From positions 186,001 through 250,000 of the forward strand of contig NZ_JAOEFX010000002.1 of the NCBI RefSeq assembly GCF_025421775.1: a stretch of DNA of 64,000 nt, written 5' to 3'. Below the pieces are notes generated by a model. That model saw only the letters and a list, made by a program, of their open reading frames with translations, did no database searches and was not told where the DNA came from. The stretch comes from Paenarthrobacter aurescens. GTDB lineage: Bacteria > Actinomycetota > Actinomycetes > Actinomycetales > Micrococcaceae. The translations under genes and the position numbers were made by a program. Shown one piece after another: positions 50,675 through 59,456 of this stretch; within the stretch, counting starts at the first letter, position 1; each line of letters begins with the position of its first letter.

Positions 50675-53600
50675 ATGTTGTCGAGCTCGCACGCATCGTC
50701 GCGTCATCGTTTGGTCGCGGCCTTAGCTGCTTCAACCCTCGCCCTAGGCGCCCTTCCCCTGCTGGCCTCGCCGGCATCCGCCGCTGAGGACCTTGTCCTC
50801 ACCCCCAACCCGGCCCAGGCAGGCCCGTCGTTCAAAGGCTGGGGCACCAGCCTCGTCTGGATGGCCAACGCCACCGGACAGTATCCGGAAGCCATCCGGA
50901 ACGATCTGATCGACAAGGTCTTCGGTGACGACGGCCTGAACCTCAACATCGCCCGCTATAACGTTGGCGGTGGCAACGCCACGGATATCCCTGACTACCT
51001 TCGTCCCGGCGGAGCTGTTCCCGGCTGGTGGAACCCGAATGCCGGCCTCTCCGACCAGGATGGGCCGATCACCACCAACTACGCTGACCGGGACCGTTTC
51101 CTGGCCGCCTGGACCGGCGAGAACGCCTCGGACTACAACCTCGACGCCGATGCTTCCCAGCGTGCCTGGATCGCGGCTATCAAGGACAAAGTGACCACCT
51201 GGGAGGCCTTCAGCAACTCGCCGCCCTACTTCATGACCGAAAGCGGCTACGTCAGCGGTGGTACAGACCCTAACGCCGACCAGATCAAGCCCGCAGCCAT
51301 CGGTAAGTTCGTCAACTACGTCAAAAAGGCGGCTGAGCACGTCGAAGAAACTGAAGGCATCAGCTTCGACACGATCAACCCCCTCAACGAGCCCAACACG
51401 AATTACTGGAAGACCACCTTCGGCGGCAACGGCCTGCCAAATGGAGGAGGCCAGGAGGGTGCCCACGCAGGCCCCGCACTGCAATCCCAGGTGCTGACCG
51501 CCATGGCTGCCGAGCTCGCCGAGCCTGGCACCACCACCGAGGCCAAGGTCTCCGGTCCGGATGAGACCTCCCCGAGCCGCTTCCTGGAAGATTGGAACGG
51601 CTGGACTCCGGAAACCAAAGAGGCCGTCAGCCAGCTGAACGTCCACACCTACTCCACCGGCGACCGCCTCGCGGTTCGCGACATCGCCAAGGCAACGGAC
51701 AAGCCGCTGTCCATGAGCGAAGTCGAAGGCAACTGGGGCGGTGACTCCTGGAATCCGGAGAGCATCGAAAACGGTTTGGGTATGGCCACGCGCATCACCG
51801 ATGACCTCCGCGAGCTCGATCCTGAGTCCTGGGTGCTGTGGCAGCCGGTCGAAGACCTCTACAACATGGAACTGGGCGAGAAGAAGAACTGGGGATCCGT
51901 CTTCATCGACTTCGACTGCAATGCCGATGGCGACTCCGTGCGGCGTTTGGCCGCAGGCGCCGCAGATCCTTCGTGCCGCACCACGGTGAACTCGAAGTAC
52001 AACACCATCCGCAACTTCACCCACTACATCGCCCCGGGTGACCGGATCATTCCCACCAGCGACGGCAAGACCACATCTGCGCTGAAGGCCGATGGTTCCG
52101 GTCTGTCGATGGTGCACACCAACGATTCCGATCAGGCCAAGACCATCAAGGTGGACTTGTCCAAGTTCGCAACGATCGCTGCCGGTGCCACGGTTACTCC
52201 AGTGGTCACCACCCAGTCCCTATCCGGTGATCCGACGGCCAACGCGCTTGTCAGCGGTACCGCCGTCGCCATCGACGCCGGAACGCGCTCGGCGACGCTG
52301 ACCGTTCCTGCCAAGTCCGTCACCACCTTCGTGGTGAACGGGGCATCCGGCGTCGCAGCGGATGCGCCGGCGGTACAGGATGGACAGTCCTACAGCTTCG
52401 TCGGAGTTCAGAGTGGCCGTGCAGTTACGGCATCGGAGGGCTCACCGAAAACCGTGCTCAGCGATTCGGTCGCCGGTGGAAACCAGGTATGGAAAGCAAC
52501 CCTCATCGCTGATGAAGACGGCACCACCCGTGACCGTTTTGTCCTGAGGCTCGCTGATGGCCGTGCATTGGCAGCCGATGCCAACGGCACTACGCTGCGC
52601 ACCATCACTGACGAAGAAGCACGCACGGACAGCTCGGCCCAGTGGCTGTTCAGCACCACGGACGGTACCTCGTTCAGCCTTCTGAACGCTGGCGTTCACC
52701 AGGTCCTGGACGTCTCAAACCAGTCCACGCACGAAGGTGCTTGGATTGGGTTGTGGACCTCCAACGGTGGGGCCAACCAGGCCTTCACCCTGCGGAATGC
52801 CAGTGAGGGCACGGGCTACAACAGCTTCCGGCCCGGCCAGGACTGGCGGGATAACAACGGCAACCTGATCCAGGCCCATGGTGGCCAGGTGGTGACGTCC
52901 AAGGATTCCGAAGGTAAGACGATCTACTACCTGTACGGGGAGGACCGCACCAATGGTTACCACTCCGCACCGGGTGTGCACGCCTACAGCTCCTACGATC
53001 TGTACAACTGGAAGGACGAGGGAGTTGCGCTGAAGACGTTGTCCTCACGCGGGCAAATCGACTCGGATCCGTACTTCCAGAACCTGTACTCGGGCTACAC
53101 CACGGAGCAGAAGGACGCCGTCTACCGTGACCTCGGAACAGTGCCTGTGAATGGCGAGACCCCGCCGATCCTTGAGCGGCCCAAGGTCATCTACAACGCT
53201 GCCACCAACAAGTGGGTCATGTGGGTCCACGCTGACGGGCCGTCGTCGTGGTCTACCGCTCAGTACGCCAAAGCCAACGCAGGCGTAGCAGTTTCTGATT
53301 CACCGTTCGGACCGTTCCGGTACATCGACAGCTACCGCCTCCACAAGGCAACGGCCGGCGATCCCACCAACTTCGCTCCGAACAACCCGGGCATGGCCAG
53401 GGACATGAACCTCTTTGTGGATGACGATGGCACCGGTTACATCATCTACTCCAGCGAAGAGAACAAGACCATGTTCATCTCCAAGCTCAACGCTGATTAC
53501 ACCTACCTGTCCGCTTCACCGGATACGGCGGTGGAGGGCGTCGACTTCCGGCGGGCCTTTGTCAACCAGTCCCGTGAATCACCGGCCATCATGAAATACC

Positions 53601-54967
53601 AGGGCCGCTACTTCATCATCTCGTCGGGAACCACTGGTTGGTCGCCGAACCCGTCCCGGTACGGCACGGCCACCAGCATCCTGGGGGAGTGGACTGACAT
53701 GGGAGATCCGTTCAGCAGCGATGTTTCCTGGAACTCCAACAACTCGCAGCCGTCCTCGGTGATCCCCGTTGATCCAGCGAACGGCAAATTCATCTACATG
53801 GGCGACCGCTGGAACGGCGGATCGGATCAGGCCTTGGCTACCGCACCCATGGTGTGGCTGCCTATCCAGATGGGCGAGGGTGGCAAGACGCTGGCGGTGA
53901 AGTCCCCGTCCGAGTGGAAACTTGAGGATTTGGACGCCAACTCCGCATGGAACGTCACGGGTGTTCCTGCCAGCCTGGCTGTTGGCGCAACCTTCAGTGT
54001 TAACTCCGTGACAGTCACCCAGAACGGGCAAAGCTCCACCCAGCCCGTCACCTGGCAGGTCACCGGCAACACGAACACCGTGGGAGTCATCACCGCTACG
54101 GGCACGCTCCCCGGTTTCGGTAACCGGACATTCACCCGGACCATCCCTGTTGTTCCTGACGGTGTCCAGTACGCGGTCAATGCCGGTGGGCAGCAGACGG
54201 CCGACTGGACCGCGTTGATGGCAGCAGCGGCCCAGGACGGACCTGTCCTGAACAGCGCGGCGGACCAGCCCTTCGGCGCTGATCCGGCGACGGGCAAGAG
54301 CTGGGGTTACGAAAGCCAGGACAGTGGAGTCTCCGGAACCGCGGATGGCAATATCTTCACCACCCTCCGCTACGCCAAGGCTGGGAGGGATCTGAGCTAC
54401 AAGTTCAACGATCTGGCTCCGGGCACCTACACGGTCTACGCCGGGTACTACGATCCATGGGCCCAGTGGGACGACCGCGGGGCCAAGGTCACCGTCAACG
54501 GTGCCGTGGTGGAAGCTGACCATGACTACAGTGGCGACTACCAGTCCGCTGCCTACCAAAACGTGACGGTGGGGACGGATGGCAAGATCACCTTCTCGCT
54601 CAGCCCGACACGGGGACCGGATGTGCAGTTGAGCTGGCTGATGATCGCCAACCCGGTCCTCACGGAGACCACCCCGGCGCTGAACGTCACCGCAGCGGCA
54701 AGCACCAAGTGTGTTGCCGGCAAGGTCACCGTGACGGCACAACTGACCAATAACGACACCAAGTCAGTCCAGGCCACCTTCACCTCGGCCTACGGAACCA
54801 AGACCTTCGCCGAGGTCAAACCCGGTAAGAACGCAGTGCACGCCTTCACCACCCGCGCCGCTTCGGTACCAGCGGGCACCGTAGCCGTTGAAGCCAAGGC
54901 CACGGTCAACGGCCAACCGGTATCAGTGACAGCAAACGCCGCCTACAACGCAGCATCCTGCAACTAA
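50675..54967 (+). CDS. Secreted multidomain GH30-GH43 enzyme, probable galactanase for type II arabinogalactan
   Basis: This 1430-residue secreted protein begins with a signal peptide ending SPASAAED. Residues about 40-560 are a GH30 domain resembling endo-beta-1,6-galactanases, with acid/base Glu239 (NPLNEPN) and nucleophile Glu349 (SMSEVEG). A ricin-B-like lectin region follows (about 570-715), then a GH43 domain resembling subfamily 24 exo-beta-1,3-galactanases: Glu834 (ILERPKVIYN), Glu968 (SRESPAIM) and Gln1025 (NNSQPSSVIP) fit the unusual Glu/Glu/Gln set of that subfamily. Then come a Big_4-like Ig domain and a galactose-binding/malectin-like module plus a C-terminal beta domain. ATG 50675 is used although its ribosome site is weak. 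Two LacI operators precede it. The substrate is inferred from family resemblance. Confidence 0.83.
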   Translation: MLSSSHASSRHRLVAALAASTLALGALPLLASPASAAEDLVLTPNPAQAGPSFKGWGTSLVWMANATGQYPEAIRNDLIDKVFGDDGLNLNIARYNVGGGNATDIPDYLRPGGAVPGWWNPNAGLSDQDGPITTNYADRDRFLAAWTGENASDYNLDADASQRAWIAAIKDKVTTWEAFSNSPPYFMTESGYVSGGTDPNADQIKPAAIGKFVNYVKKAAEHVEETEGISFDTINPLNEPNTNYWKTTFGGNGLPNGGGQEGAHAGPALQSQVLTAMAAELAEPGTTTEAKVSGPDETSPSRFLEDWNGWTPETKEAVSQLNVHTYSTGDRLAVRDIAKATDKPLSMSEVEGNWGGDSWNPESIENGLGMATRITDDLRELDPESWVLWQPVEDLYNMELGEKKNWGSVFIDFDCNADGDSVRRLAAGAADPSCRTTVNSKYNTIRNFTHYIAPGDRIIPTSDGKTTSALKADGSGLSMVHTNDSDQAKTIKVDLSKFATIAAGATVTPVVTTQSLSGDPTANALVSGTAVAIDAGTRSATLTVPAKSVTTFVVNGASGVAADAPAVQDGQSYSFVGVQSGRAVTASEGSPKTVLSDSVAGGNQVWKATLIADEDGTTRDRFVLRLADGRALAADANGTTLRTITDEEARTDSSAQWLFSTTDGTSFSLLNAGVHQVLDVSNQSTHEGAWIGLWTSNGGANQAFTLRNASEGTGYNSFRPGQDWRDNNGNLIQAHGGQVVTSKDSEGKTIYYLYGEDRTNGYHSAPGVHAYSSYDLYNWKDEGVALKTLSSRGQIDSDPYFQNLYSGYTTEQKDAVYRDLGTVPVNGETPPILERPKVIYNAATNKWVMWVHADGPSSWSTAQYAKANAGVAVSDSPFGPFRYIDSYRLHKATAGDPTNFAPNNPGMARDMNLFVDDDGTGYIIYSSEENKTMFISKLNADYTYLSASPDTAVEGVDFRRAFVNQSRESPAIMKYQGRYFIISSGTTGWSPNPSRYGTATSILGEWTDMGDPFSSDVSWNSNNSQPSSVIPVDPANGKFIYMGDRWNGGSDQALATAPMVWLPIQMGEGGKTLAVKSPSEWKLEDLDANSAWNVTGVPASLAVGATFSVNSVTVTQNGQSSTQPVTWQVTGNTNTVGVITATGTLPGFGNRTFTRTIPVVPDGVQYAVNAGGQQTADWTALMAAAAQDGPVLNSAADQPFGADPATGKSWGYESQDSGVSGTADGNIFTTLRYAKAGRDLSYKFNDLAPGTYTVYAGYYDPWAQWDDRGAKVTVNGAVVEADHDYSGDYQSAAYQNVTVGTDGKITFSLSPTRGPDVQLSWLMIANPVLTETTPALNVTAAASTKCVAGKVTVTAQLTNNDTKSVQATFTSAYGTKTFAEVKPGKNAVHAFTTRAASVPAGTVAVEAKATVNGQPVSVTANAAYNAASCN

Positions 54968-54973
54968 CCTGAC

Positions 54974-55010
54974 GCTGGTGGCCCGCCTGATTGGCGGGCC
55001 ACCAGCTTCT
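54974..55010 (+). terminator. Terminator after the GH30-GH43 gene
   Basis: A perfect 14-bp stem (54974-54987 with 54993-55006), a 5-base loop and a TTCTCTT tail. Confidence 0.88.
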
Positions 55011-55058
55011 CTTACCCCTCTCCATCCGGCAGGTTTGCCGGGCTTAAATGAAAGAAGC

Positions 55059-55688
55059 ATGAAAGTGAACCGACATAAATTTCTGCCCCGTGCTGCCGCC
55101 ATCACAACTGCCACGGCGTTGTTGCTGGGTGTCGCCGGTATGGCGATGGCTGACCAAAACCACGGCGACCAGGACGTGGACGTGAACGTTGGCATCTCCG
55201 AAATCGTGGACGCCGGTGTGCTTGCGATGAGTGTCGCCGGTACCGCCACGACCTTGACCGAAGACGGGTCGACCCCTACGGTGCGGCAGTTCAAAGGAAC
55301 GTTGCCCACGGTGACTGTCACCGATACCAGGGCTGCCAATGACATCCCGGCGGGTGCCGGTTGGTACGTGTTGGGAACGTCGTCAGACTTTGCCGGGGCG
55401 GCAGGTCAGCCGGCCATCAGCGCCTCCCACCTGGGGTGGCAGCCGCAGATTATCGACGGCGGTGAGTCCGGTCAGGTGACCGAAGGCGACCAGGTGGACA
55501 CGTCGATGGATTCCGGTGCCAATGCCGTAGGCCTGGTGGACCAGGAACTGCTCGCTTTGGCCTTGGATTCAGCGGCGATTGCCTCTGAAGGGCAGTGGAC
55601 AGCCAATGCTGACTTGTTCCTTCGCACGCCTGCAACGGTGGCCCCTGGCGGCTATTCCGCCAAGCTGACATTGTCCCTGTTCGAGTAG
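55059..55688 (+). CDS. Secreted WxL-like surface protein
   Basis: This is a 209-residue secreted protein. A signal peptide (ALLLGVAGMAMADQ) precedes a beta-rich mature part. The ending APGGYSAKLTLSLFE resembles the C-terminal strand of WxL domains of Firmicutes cell-wall proteins, and a WYVLG segment lies in the middle. The link to WxL is strengthened by the adjacent DUF916-like gene, the usual partner. ATG 55059 has only a weak ribosome site; an open frame from 54978 is probably not used because it lies in the terminator. Function is probably binding to the cell wall or an external polymer. Confidence 0.55.
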   Translation: MKVNRHKFLPRAAAITTATALLLGVAGMAMADQNHGDQDVDVNVGISEIVDAGVLAMSVAGTATTLTEDGSTPTVRQFKGTLPTVTVTDTRAANDIPAGAGWYVLGTSSDFAGAAGQPAISASHLGWQPQIIDGGESGQVTEGDQVDTSMDSGANAVGLVDQELLALALDSAAIASEGQWTANADLFLRTPATVAPGGYSAKLTLSLFE

Positions 55689-55712
55689 TTGCTGCGGAGG
55701 TATGTTCGTCCC

Positions 55713-56777
55713 ATGAGGTCCCCAACCCTCAAGTCGTCCGATGGCGGACTGCTGCGACGCTGCATTACAGCGATGTGCATCATGGTGGCCATGGTCTGTG
55801 CAAGTTGCGCTGCTGCAACCGCCAGCCTTGCCACCACCAGTGACAACCCCGTCACATGGGCGGTGACCCCATCGGATGCATCGGGCCCGGATGGCCGCTC
55901 GTGGGTGGAACTCGAACTCGATCCAGGGGCCAGCGTCGACGGGCATCTGGCGGTCAGGAACCTCAGCGACAGGGACGTTACGTTTGCCCTCACCGCAGCT
56001 GACGGGTACTTCACGCCAACGGGACGCTTCAATATGTTGCCCGCCGACAAACAGTCGGTTGCTGCGGGAACGTGGATCTCCATGGACAAGACGGTCACCG
56101 TAGCGGCGGGAGGTACCGCCGTCGTGCCGTTCACGGTGACGGTCCCGGACAACGCGACACCAGGCGATCATGCAGCGGGCATAGCTGCCTCGATCTATTC
56201 ACAGGGCGGCTCGGACGGGACGCAACTGGGTGTGGAAAGCCGCGTTGGGTTCCGTGTCATGACCCGGGTGAAGGGGGAGGTCAGACCTGCGCTCAGCATG
56301 AAGGCAACCGCGAGCTACGATACGTCGTGGAATCCCCTGGAACCAGGATCCGCTGACCTTACCGTTGACCTGGAGAATACGGGCAACGTCCGACTTTCGG
56401 TGGATCCCTCCACCATGGTCAATGACGCCCGGTGGCCGGCCTCCGGGACCGAAGAAGCCAGAACTCTCGAATTGCTGCCCGGGGACCGTCGAACCGTCAG
56501 CATCCATGTGCCGAGTGTCTGGCCGCTGGGCATCATGACCTTGCCGGTGACCGTTTCGCAAGGGGTGATTGCCCCTGACGGGGCCACCCAATCGCTGGAA
56601 CCCGTGCAGGAAAGCGTGACGCTATGGGCCATTCCGTGGCCGCAGCTTGCCATCCTTGTTGCCTTGGTACTCCTCTTTGCGGGCCTCTTTTGGGGGCGCA
56701 GGCGGCGGAAGAAGGAGCTTGTCCGGCTGGTCGAAGAGGCCCGGGAGGCTGGGCGCCGGGAAGCGGGAACCCCCTGA
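55713..56777 (+). CDS. DUF916-like (WxL-interacting) membrane-anchored surface protein
   Basis: This is a 354-residue protein. A signal peptide (MCIMVAMVCASCAAATASLA) is followed by two Ig-like beta domains: residues about 45-165 resemble the DUF916/WxLIP peptidoglycan-binding domain (LDPGASVDGHLAVRNLSDRD, VVPFTVTVPDNATPGDHAAG), and residues about 170-290 a second beta domain (VDLENTGNVRLSVDP). A C-terminal helix (LAILVALVLLFAGLFWG) and a basic tail anchor it. ATG 55713 is 24 bases after the WxL-like gene; the GGAGG box is 12 bases upstream, rather far. The pair would be a two-protein surface complex. Confidence 0.68.
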   Translation: MRSPTLKSSDGGLLRRCITAMCIMVAMVCASCAAATASLATTSDNPVTWAVTPSDASGPDGRSWVELELDPGASVDGHLAVRNLSDRDVTFALTAADGYFTPTGRFNMLPADKQSVAAGTWISMDKTVTVAAGGTAVVPFTVTVPDNATPGDHAAGIAASIYSQGGSDGTQLGVESRVGFRVMTRVKGEVRPALSMKATASYDTSWNPLEPGSADLTVDLENTGNVRLSVDPSTMVNDARWPASGTEEARTLELLPGDRRTVSIHVPSVWPLGIMTLPVTVSQGVIAPDGATQSLEPVQESVTLWAIPWPQLAILVALVLLFAGLFWGRRRRKKELVRLVEEAREAGRREAGTP

Positions 56778-56832
56778 TATCGGGGTGCTTGCCGCGCTCC
56801 CGTAAAAGTGCCGGAATGCAGCAAAAATACCC

Positions 56833-56889
56833 TTGTCAAACCACCGATGTTTACGTAAACTTCTTGCAACTCAATGTTTACGTGAACAT
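56833..56889. promoter_or_regulatory. Promoter and two LacI-type operators of the CUT1 ABC operon
   Basis: A -35 box TTGTCA (56833-56838) and a -10 box TAAACT (56856-56861) are 17 bases apart. Operators ATGTTTACGTAAACTT (56847-56862) and ATGTTTACGTGAACAT (56874-56889) overlap the -10 and lie just downstream, with centres 27 bp apart. A leader of about 120 bases precedes the start at 57013. Confidence 0.8.
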
Positions 56890-57012
56890 TCACAAGAATG
56901 TTGATTAGATCCGGCGACTTTATGCCTCCACAGGCCCACACTTGAGCTATCTCACGGTGCGCATGCGGATGTTGGACAGTCTCACGAAGAACCACGATCC
57001 AAAGGAGTAATC

Positions 57013-58329
57013 ATGGCTGTAAATCTTGGCCCGTTCCAGGCGGCGGAAGGCGCCGGTCCAGGACGGCGAACCTTCCTCAAAACACTTGGAATCGGCGCCG
57101 TAGCCGCCTCCGGCATCCCGTTGCTGTCTGCATGCACGGGTGGTTCCGGTCCTGCCCCTGGTGCTTCATCAAAAAGCCTCACCTTCGGCTCGGGTTCATC
57201 GGACGAAGTTCCCCGTGCTGCCTACAAGGCAGTAACGGACGCCTTCACCAAAAAGTCGGGCTTCGACGTGGTGACCAACGTGGTTCCCCACAACGACTTC
57301 CAGAACAAGATCAACTCCTACCTGCAGGGCAGCCCGGATGAGTCCTTCACCTGGTTTGCCGGTTACCGCATGCAGTACTACGCAGAGAAGGGCCTCCTGG
57401 CTCCCGTCGACGACGTGTGGGAAAAGATCGGCGGCAACTTCTCCGACGCCATCAAGAAGGCGTCCACCGGCCCCGACGGCAAGATGTACTTGGTCCCCAA
57501 CTACAACTACCCGTGGGGCTTCTTCTACCGGAAGAGCTTCTGGGCGGAAAAGGGCTACTCAGTTCCCGCTACCTTCGATGAGCTGACCACGCTCGCTGCC
57601 AAGATGAAGGCCGATGGCATCATTCCGATCGGCTTTGCCGACAAGGACGGCTGGCCCGCCATGGGCACTTTCGACTACATCAACATGCGCCTCAACGGGT
57701 ACCAGTTCCACATCGACCTGACCGCGCACAAGGAGAGCTGGGACCAGAAGAAGGTCAGCGACGTCTTCGATACCTGGAAAGCACTCCTGCCGTTCCAGGA
57801 CCCCGCAGCACTGGGGCAGACCTGGCAGGACGCAGCCAAAGCCCTCGAGGCCAAGAAGACCGGCATGTATCTCCTGGGCTCATTCGTGACGCAGCAGTTC
57901 ACGGATCCCGCAGTACTGGCGGACATCGACTTCTTCCCGTTCCCTGAGATCGCCATGGAGGGAACTGACGCTGTTGAAGCTCCGATCGATGGCCTGCTGC
58001 TGTCGAAGAAGGGTGGAGAGAACCAGGCTGCCCGCGACTACCTTGCCTTCATGGGAACCCCGGAGGGCCAGGACGCTTACGCGGCCGTAGATACTTCCAA
58101 CATCGCGACGGCCAAGGGCGCTGACACGTCCAAGTACTCTGCCCTGAACAAGAAGTGTGCGGACACCATCGCGAACGCGAAGTACATCAGCCAGTTCCTG
58201 GACCGCGATGCGTTGCCGGCCATGGCCAACAACGTCATGATTCCGGCTCTTCAGTCCTTCATTAAGGATGGAAGCGTCGACGTGAAGAACCTGGAAGCGC
58301 AGGCAAAGTCGCTCTACGCGGCCCAATAG
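57013..58329 (+). CDS. CUT1 sugar ABC transporter substrate-binding lipoprotein
   Basis: This is a 438-residue type 1 extracellular solute-binding protein of the MalE class. The signal region has a twin Arg (GRRTFLKTLG) and ends in the lipobox LSAC, so it may be exported folded by Tat and then lipidated. The mature part has the family features KSGFDVVTNVVPHNDFQNKI and NYNYPWGFFYRKSFW. ATG 57013 follows an AAGGAG box. It heads the operon with two permeases and carries LacI operators in its promoter. A galacto- or arabino-oligosaccharide released by the GH30-GH43 enzyme is the likely ligand (inference). Confidence 0.88.
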   Translation: MAVNLGPFQAAEGAGPGRRTFLKTLGIGAVAASGIPLLSACTGGSGPAPGASSKSLTFGSGSSDEVPRAAYKAVTDAFTKKSGFDVVTNVVPHNDFQNKINSYLQGSPDESFTWFAGYRMQYYAEKGLLAPVDDVWEKIGGNFSDAIKKASTGPDGKMYLVPNYNYPWGFFYRKSFWAEKGYSVPATFDELTTLAAKMKADGIIPIGFADKDGWPAMGTFDYINMRLNGYQFHIDLTAHKESWDQKKVSDVFDTWKALLPFQDPAALGQTWQDAAKALEAKKTGMYLLGSFVTQQFTDPAVLADIDFFPFPEIAMEGTDAVEAPIDGLLLSKKGGENQAARDYLAFMGTPEGQDAYAAVDTSNIATAKGADTSKYSALNKKCADTIANAKYISQFLDRDALPAMANNVMIPALQSFIKDGSVDVKNLEAQAKSLYAAQ

Positions 58330-58385
58330 CGCAGGACTGCCTTGGCCATACGGTTGCTGGTCAACCGGCCAGGCTTCCCGAGCAA

Positions 58386-58417
58386 GGGTCGGCCGCGGGT
58401 CACACCGCGGCCGGCCC
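58386..58417 (+). terminator. Intercistronic hairpin after the binding-protein gene
   Basis: A 13-bp stem with one G-T pair (58386-58398 with 58405-58417) and a 6-base loop, without a T run, as in the inositol ABC operon at 12649. It probably favours expression of the binding protein over the permeases. Confidence 0.7.
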
Positions 58418-58445
58418 CTGTGCGACGAATACCAAAGGAATTCCC

Positions 58446-59456
58446 ATGAGTACCACAGCCGAAAAACCGGCCTCCCCGAACAGTGGGCCCACTGCAGGCG
58501 GCGCCCAACGCGGGACAGCACACGCCTCGCCGGCAACAGCCGGAAGAACGCGCAAGAAATCCAGGAAGGTTCGCCGCCTGAGTCGCAGGGACAAAATCGT
58601 CCTTGGCATCATGGTGGGCCTTCCAACGCTCATTCAGCTGCTGTTCGTTTGGTTGCCCACCCTGGCCTCTATTGGACTGAGCTTCACCCGATGGAACGGG
58701 CTGGACTTGGCCGACATCAAGTCTGCCGGGACGGAAAACTATGAGTTCATCAGCCAGAACTACCCACCGTTCTGGCCGGCCATGCAGCACAACGTGCTGT
58801 GGCTGGCTTTCCTGGCCCTGATTGCAACGCCGCTGGGCCTTCTGCTCGCTGTGCTCCTGGACCAGAAGATCCGGGGAAGCAAGATCTACCAGAGCATCTT
58901 CTTCACGCCCGTCATGCTCTCCCTGGCATTGATCGGTATCATCTGGCAGCTCTTCTACAACCGCGACAGCGGTCTGCTGAACTTCCTGCTCGGTACGGCC
59001 GGCACGCCCCAGGCAGTGGACTGGTTCGGCGACTCGAACGTCAACATCTGGGCCGCCATGATCGCAGCTACGTGGCGCCACGCAGGCTACGTCATGATCC
59101 TCTACTTGGCTGGCCTGAAGGGTGTGGACCCTGCCCTCAGGGAAGCAGCGTCGATTGACGGCGCCAATGCTGTCCAGACCTTCTTCCGCGTTGTCTTCCC
59201 CGCCATGCGCCCGGTCAACATCGTGATCGTGGTCATCACCATCATTGAGTCCCTCCGCGCCTTTGACATTGTCTATGTCATCAACCGCGGCACCAACGGG
59301 CTTGAACTGCTCAGCGCCTTGGTGATCCAAAACCTGATCGGTGAAGGACAGGTGATCGGCGTCGGTTCAGCATTGGCCGTGGTACTGCTGGTGATTTCCC
59401 TGGTGCCGATTGTCTTCTACCTCATCCGCACCTTCGGCAAGGAGAAAGAGGCATGA
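58446..59456 (+). CDS. CUT1 sugar ABC transporter permease (MalF-like)
   Basis: This is a 336-residue inner-membrane permease with a Pro/Ala-rich cytoplasmic N-terminus of about 50 residues and six helices. The EAA coupling loop is LREAASIDGANAVQTFFRVV. ATG 58446 follows an AAGGA box. The stop overlaps the start of the next permease. It pairs with the MalG-like subunit to form the pore. Confidence 0.9.
   Translation: MSTTAEKPASPNSGPTAGGAQRGTAHASPATAGRTRKKSRKVRRLSRRDKIVLGIMVGLPTLIQLLFVWLPTLASIGLSFTRWNGLDLADIKSAGTENYEFISQNYPPFWPAMQHNVLWLAFLALIATPLGLLLAVLLDQKIRGSKIYQSIFFTPVMLSLALIGIIWQLFYNRDSGLLNFLLGTAGTPQAVDWFGDSNVNIWAAMIAATWRHAGYVMILYLAGLKGVDPALREAASIDGANAVQTFFRVVFPAMRPVNIVIVVITIIESLRAFDIVYVINRGTNGLELLSALVIQNLIGEGQVIGVGSALAVVLLVISLVPIVFYLIRTFGKEKEA

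Noticed and set aside
50744..52117. 457-codon minus-strand open frame opposite the GH30 domain
   Set aside because: Antisense shadow; the GH30 catalytic motifs are on the plus strand.
54978..55058. Upstream extension of the WxL-like protein
   Set aside because: It would start inside the terminator of the GH30-GH43 gene and would displace the signal peptide from the N-terminus.
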